Shown piece by piece: positions 6,587 through 6,882 of a stretch of 6,882 nt of DNA; the first letter of the stretch is position 1, and each line of letters opens with the position of its first letter. The stretch is from assembly GCA_030432795.1 (NCBI GenBank), contig JAUILW010000174.1, forward strand, positions 1-6,882, read 5' to 3'. This DNA comes from Gammaproteobacteria bacterium. Its GTDB lineage: Bacteria > Pseudomonadota > Gammaproteobacteria > Pseudomonadales > Azotimanducaceae. The translations under genes were made by a program, and so were the position numbers. Below the pieces are notes generated by a model, which worked only from the letters and a program-made list of their open reading frames with translations, was not told the origin of the DNA and ran no database searches.

Positions 6587-6594
6587 CATGTAAA
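6566..6594 (-). promoter_or_regulatory. Sigma-70 promoter of arsR, predicted near-leaderless transcript
   Basis: On the minus strand TTTACA (-35, 6589-6594, 5 of 6 consensus matches), a 17-base spacer and TAATAT (-10, 6566-6571, 4 of 6) form a good promoter. The region is markedly AT-rich, 16 G or C in the 60 bases 6541-6600, in otherwise GC-rich DNA. The expected first transcribed base is near 6559, two bases before the ATG at 6557, which explains why that ATG has no Shine-Dalgarno. Confidence 0.6.
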
Positions 6595-6664
6595 ACCTCT
6601 GTCATTTCGTACGCGAACAGATACCCACCGATGTCGCTTCGTGGGATGTTGCGGGCACATCGTC

Positions 6665-6670
6665 AGGAGA
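6665..6670 (+). promoter_or_regulatory. Ribosome binding site of aqpZ
   Basis: AGGAGA lies 7 bases before the ATG at 6678 and supports that start. No clear sigma-70 promoter for aqpZ was found in the 120 bases between the arsR and aqpZ starts. A TTGGTT at 6578 has only a very weak -10 partner (GTCATT at 6601). Confidence 0.75.
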
Positions 6671-6677
6671 TCTCGTC

Positions 6678-6882
6678 ATGCGTGCATACGCTGCAGAATT
6701 CATCGGTACGTTCTGGTTGGTACTCGGAGGCTGCGGCAGCGCCGTGTTGGCCGCCGCCTTTCCGGACGTCGGCATCGGCCTGCTGGGCGTGTCCTTCGCC
6801 TTCGGCCTCACCGTGCTCACCATGGCCTACGCCATCGGTCACATATCCGGGTGCCATCTGAACCCGGCGGTGTCGTTTGGGC
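6678..6882 (+). CDS. aqpZ: Aquaporin Z, N-terminal part (runs off right edge)
   Basis: The 68 residues present match the start of E. coli AqpZ closely: AAEFIGTFWLVLGGCGSAVLAAAFP (first membrane helix and its exit), then GVSFAFGLTVLTMAYAIGHISG (second helix) and the first NPA box in CHLNPAVSFG, with N62 at the equivalent of E. coli N63. AqpZ is an inner-membrane tetrameric water channel of the MIP family, about 230 residues in full; only the first quarter is in view, and the second NPA box and selectivity-filter residues beyond helix 2 cannot be checked. It is divergent from arsR across a 120-base region, so the ArsR protein could affect it, but the operator-like repeat lies at the arsR side. 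The residue before HLNPA is Cys where E. coli has Gly, a common variant in the family. Confidence 0.93.
   Translation, partial: MRAYAAEFIGTFWLVLGGCGSAVLAAAFPDVGIGLLGVSFAFGLTVLTMAYAIGHISGCHLNPAVSFG

Noticed and set aside
6558..6605. Longer arsR start (ATG at 6605) adding 16 residues
   Set aside because: The good promoter at 6566-6594 lies inside that extension, it has no Shine-Dalgarno, and family members begin at about the second Met (MLNK).
6624..6662. Possible stems CCCAC/GTGGG (6624-6645) and CGATGT/ACATCG (6629-6662) in the aqpZ leader
   Set aside because: Stems of 5-6 base pairs with loops of 12-22 bases, mutually overlapping, are expected by chance; no riboswitch features are seen.

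Overview
The window is GC-rich chromosomal DNA, most likely from a gammaproteobacterium. The basis is an Escherichia coli-type DnaE (PolC-independent, about 1,156 residues) directly coupled to RNase HII (rnhB), with tilS following. The proteins rnhB, dnaE, tilS and aqpZ all resemble their E. coli counterparts. I cannot place it to genus from sequence reading alone. No RNA genes, insertion sequences, CRISPR arrays or phage genes are visible.

Layout. From 5018 down to 1, on the minus strand, lies a tightly packed information-processing operon: rnhB (RNase HII), dnaE (replicative polymerase alpha subunit) and the first 295 codons of tilS (tRNA-Ile lysidine synthetase), which runs off the left edge. 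rnhB and dnaE overlap by ATGA and dnaE and tilS overlap by 14 bases, so translation is probably coupled. In E. coli and Pseudomonas accA sits between dnaE and tilS, and lpxB precedes rnhB. Both neighbours are missing here, so the classical lpx-rnhB-dnaE-accA-tilS cluster has been rearranged on both sides.

From 5118 to 5792, on the plus strand and divergent from rnhB, is an FMN-dependent nitroreductase-family gene. Its 3' end overlaps by 10 bases, tail to tail, with a DUF899-type thioredoxin-fold gene on the minus strand. That gene follows an ArsR-family repressor gene (6258-6557). The arsR gene has a well-formed sigma-70 promoter that would start the transcript about two bases before the ATG, so the message is nearly leaderless. 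An operator-like repeat lies over the -10 box and start codon. Divergent from arsR, the start of aquaporin Z (6678 onward) runs off the right edge.

How the genes may work together. The left half is housekeeping: primer and RNA removal, replication, and tRNA modification. The right half looks like a small accessory stress or redox cassette: an ArsR-type autorepressor controlling a CxxC thioredoxin-like protein and perhaps the divergent aquaporin. The oddest point is the arsR/DUF899 junction. A perfect Shine-Dalgarno sequence follows the arsR stop, but no ATG, GTG or TTG in the DUF899 frame lies at a suitable distance. The N-terminal region usual for that family is absent.
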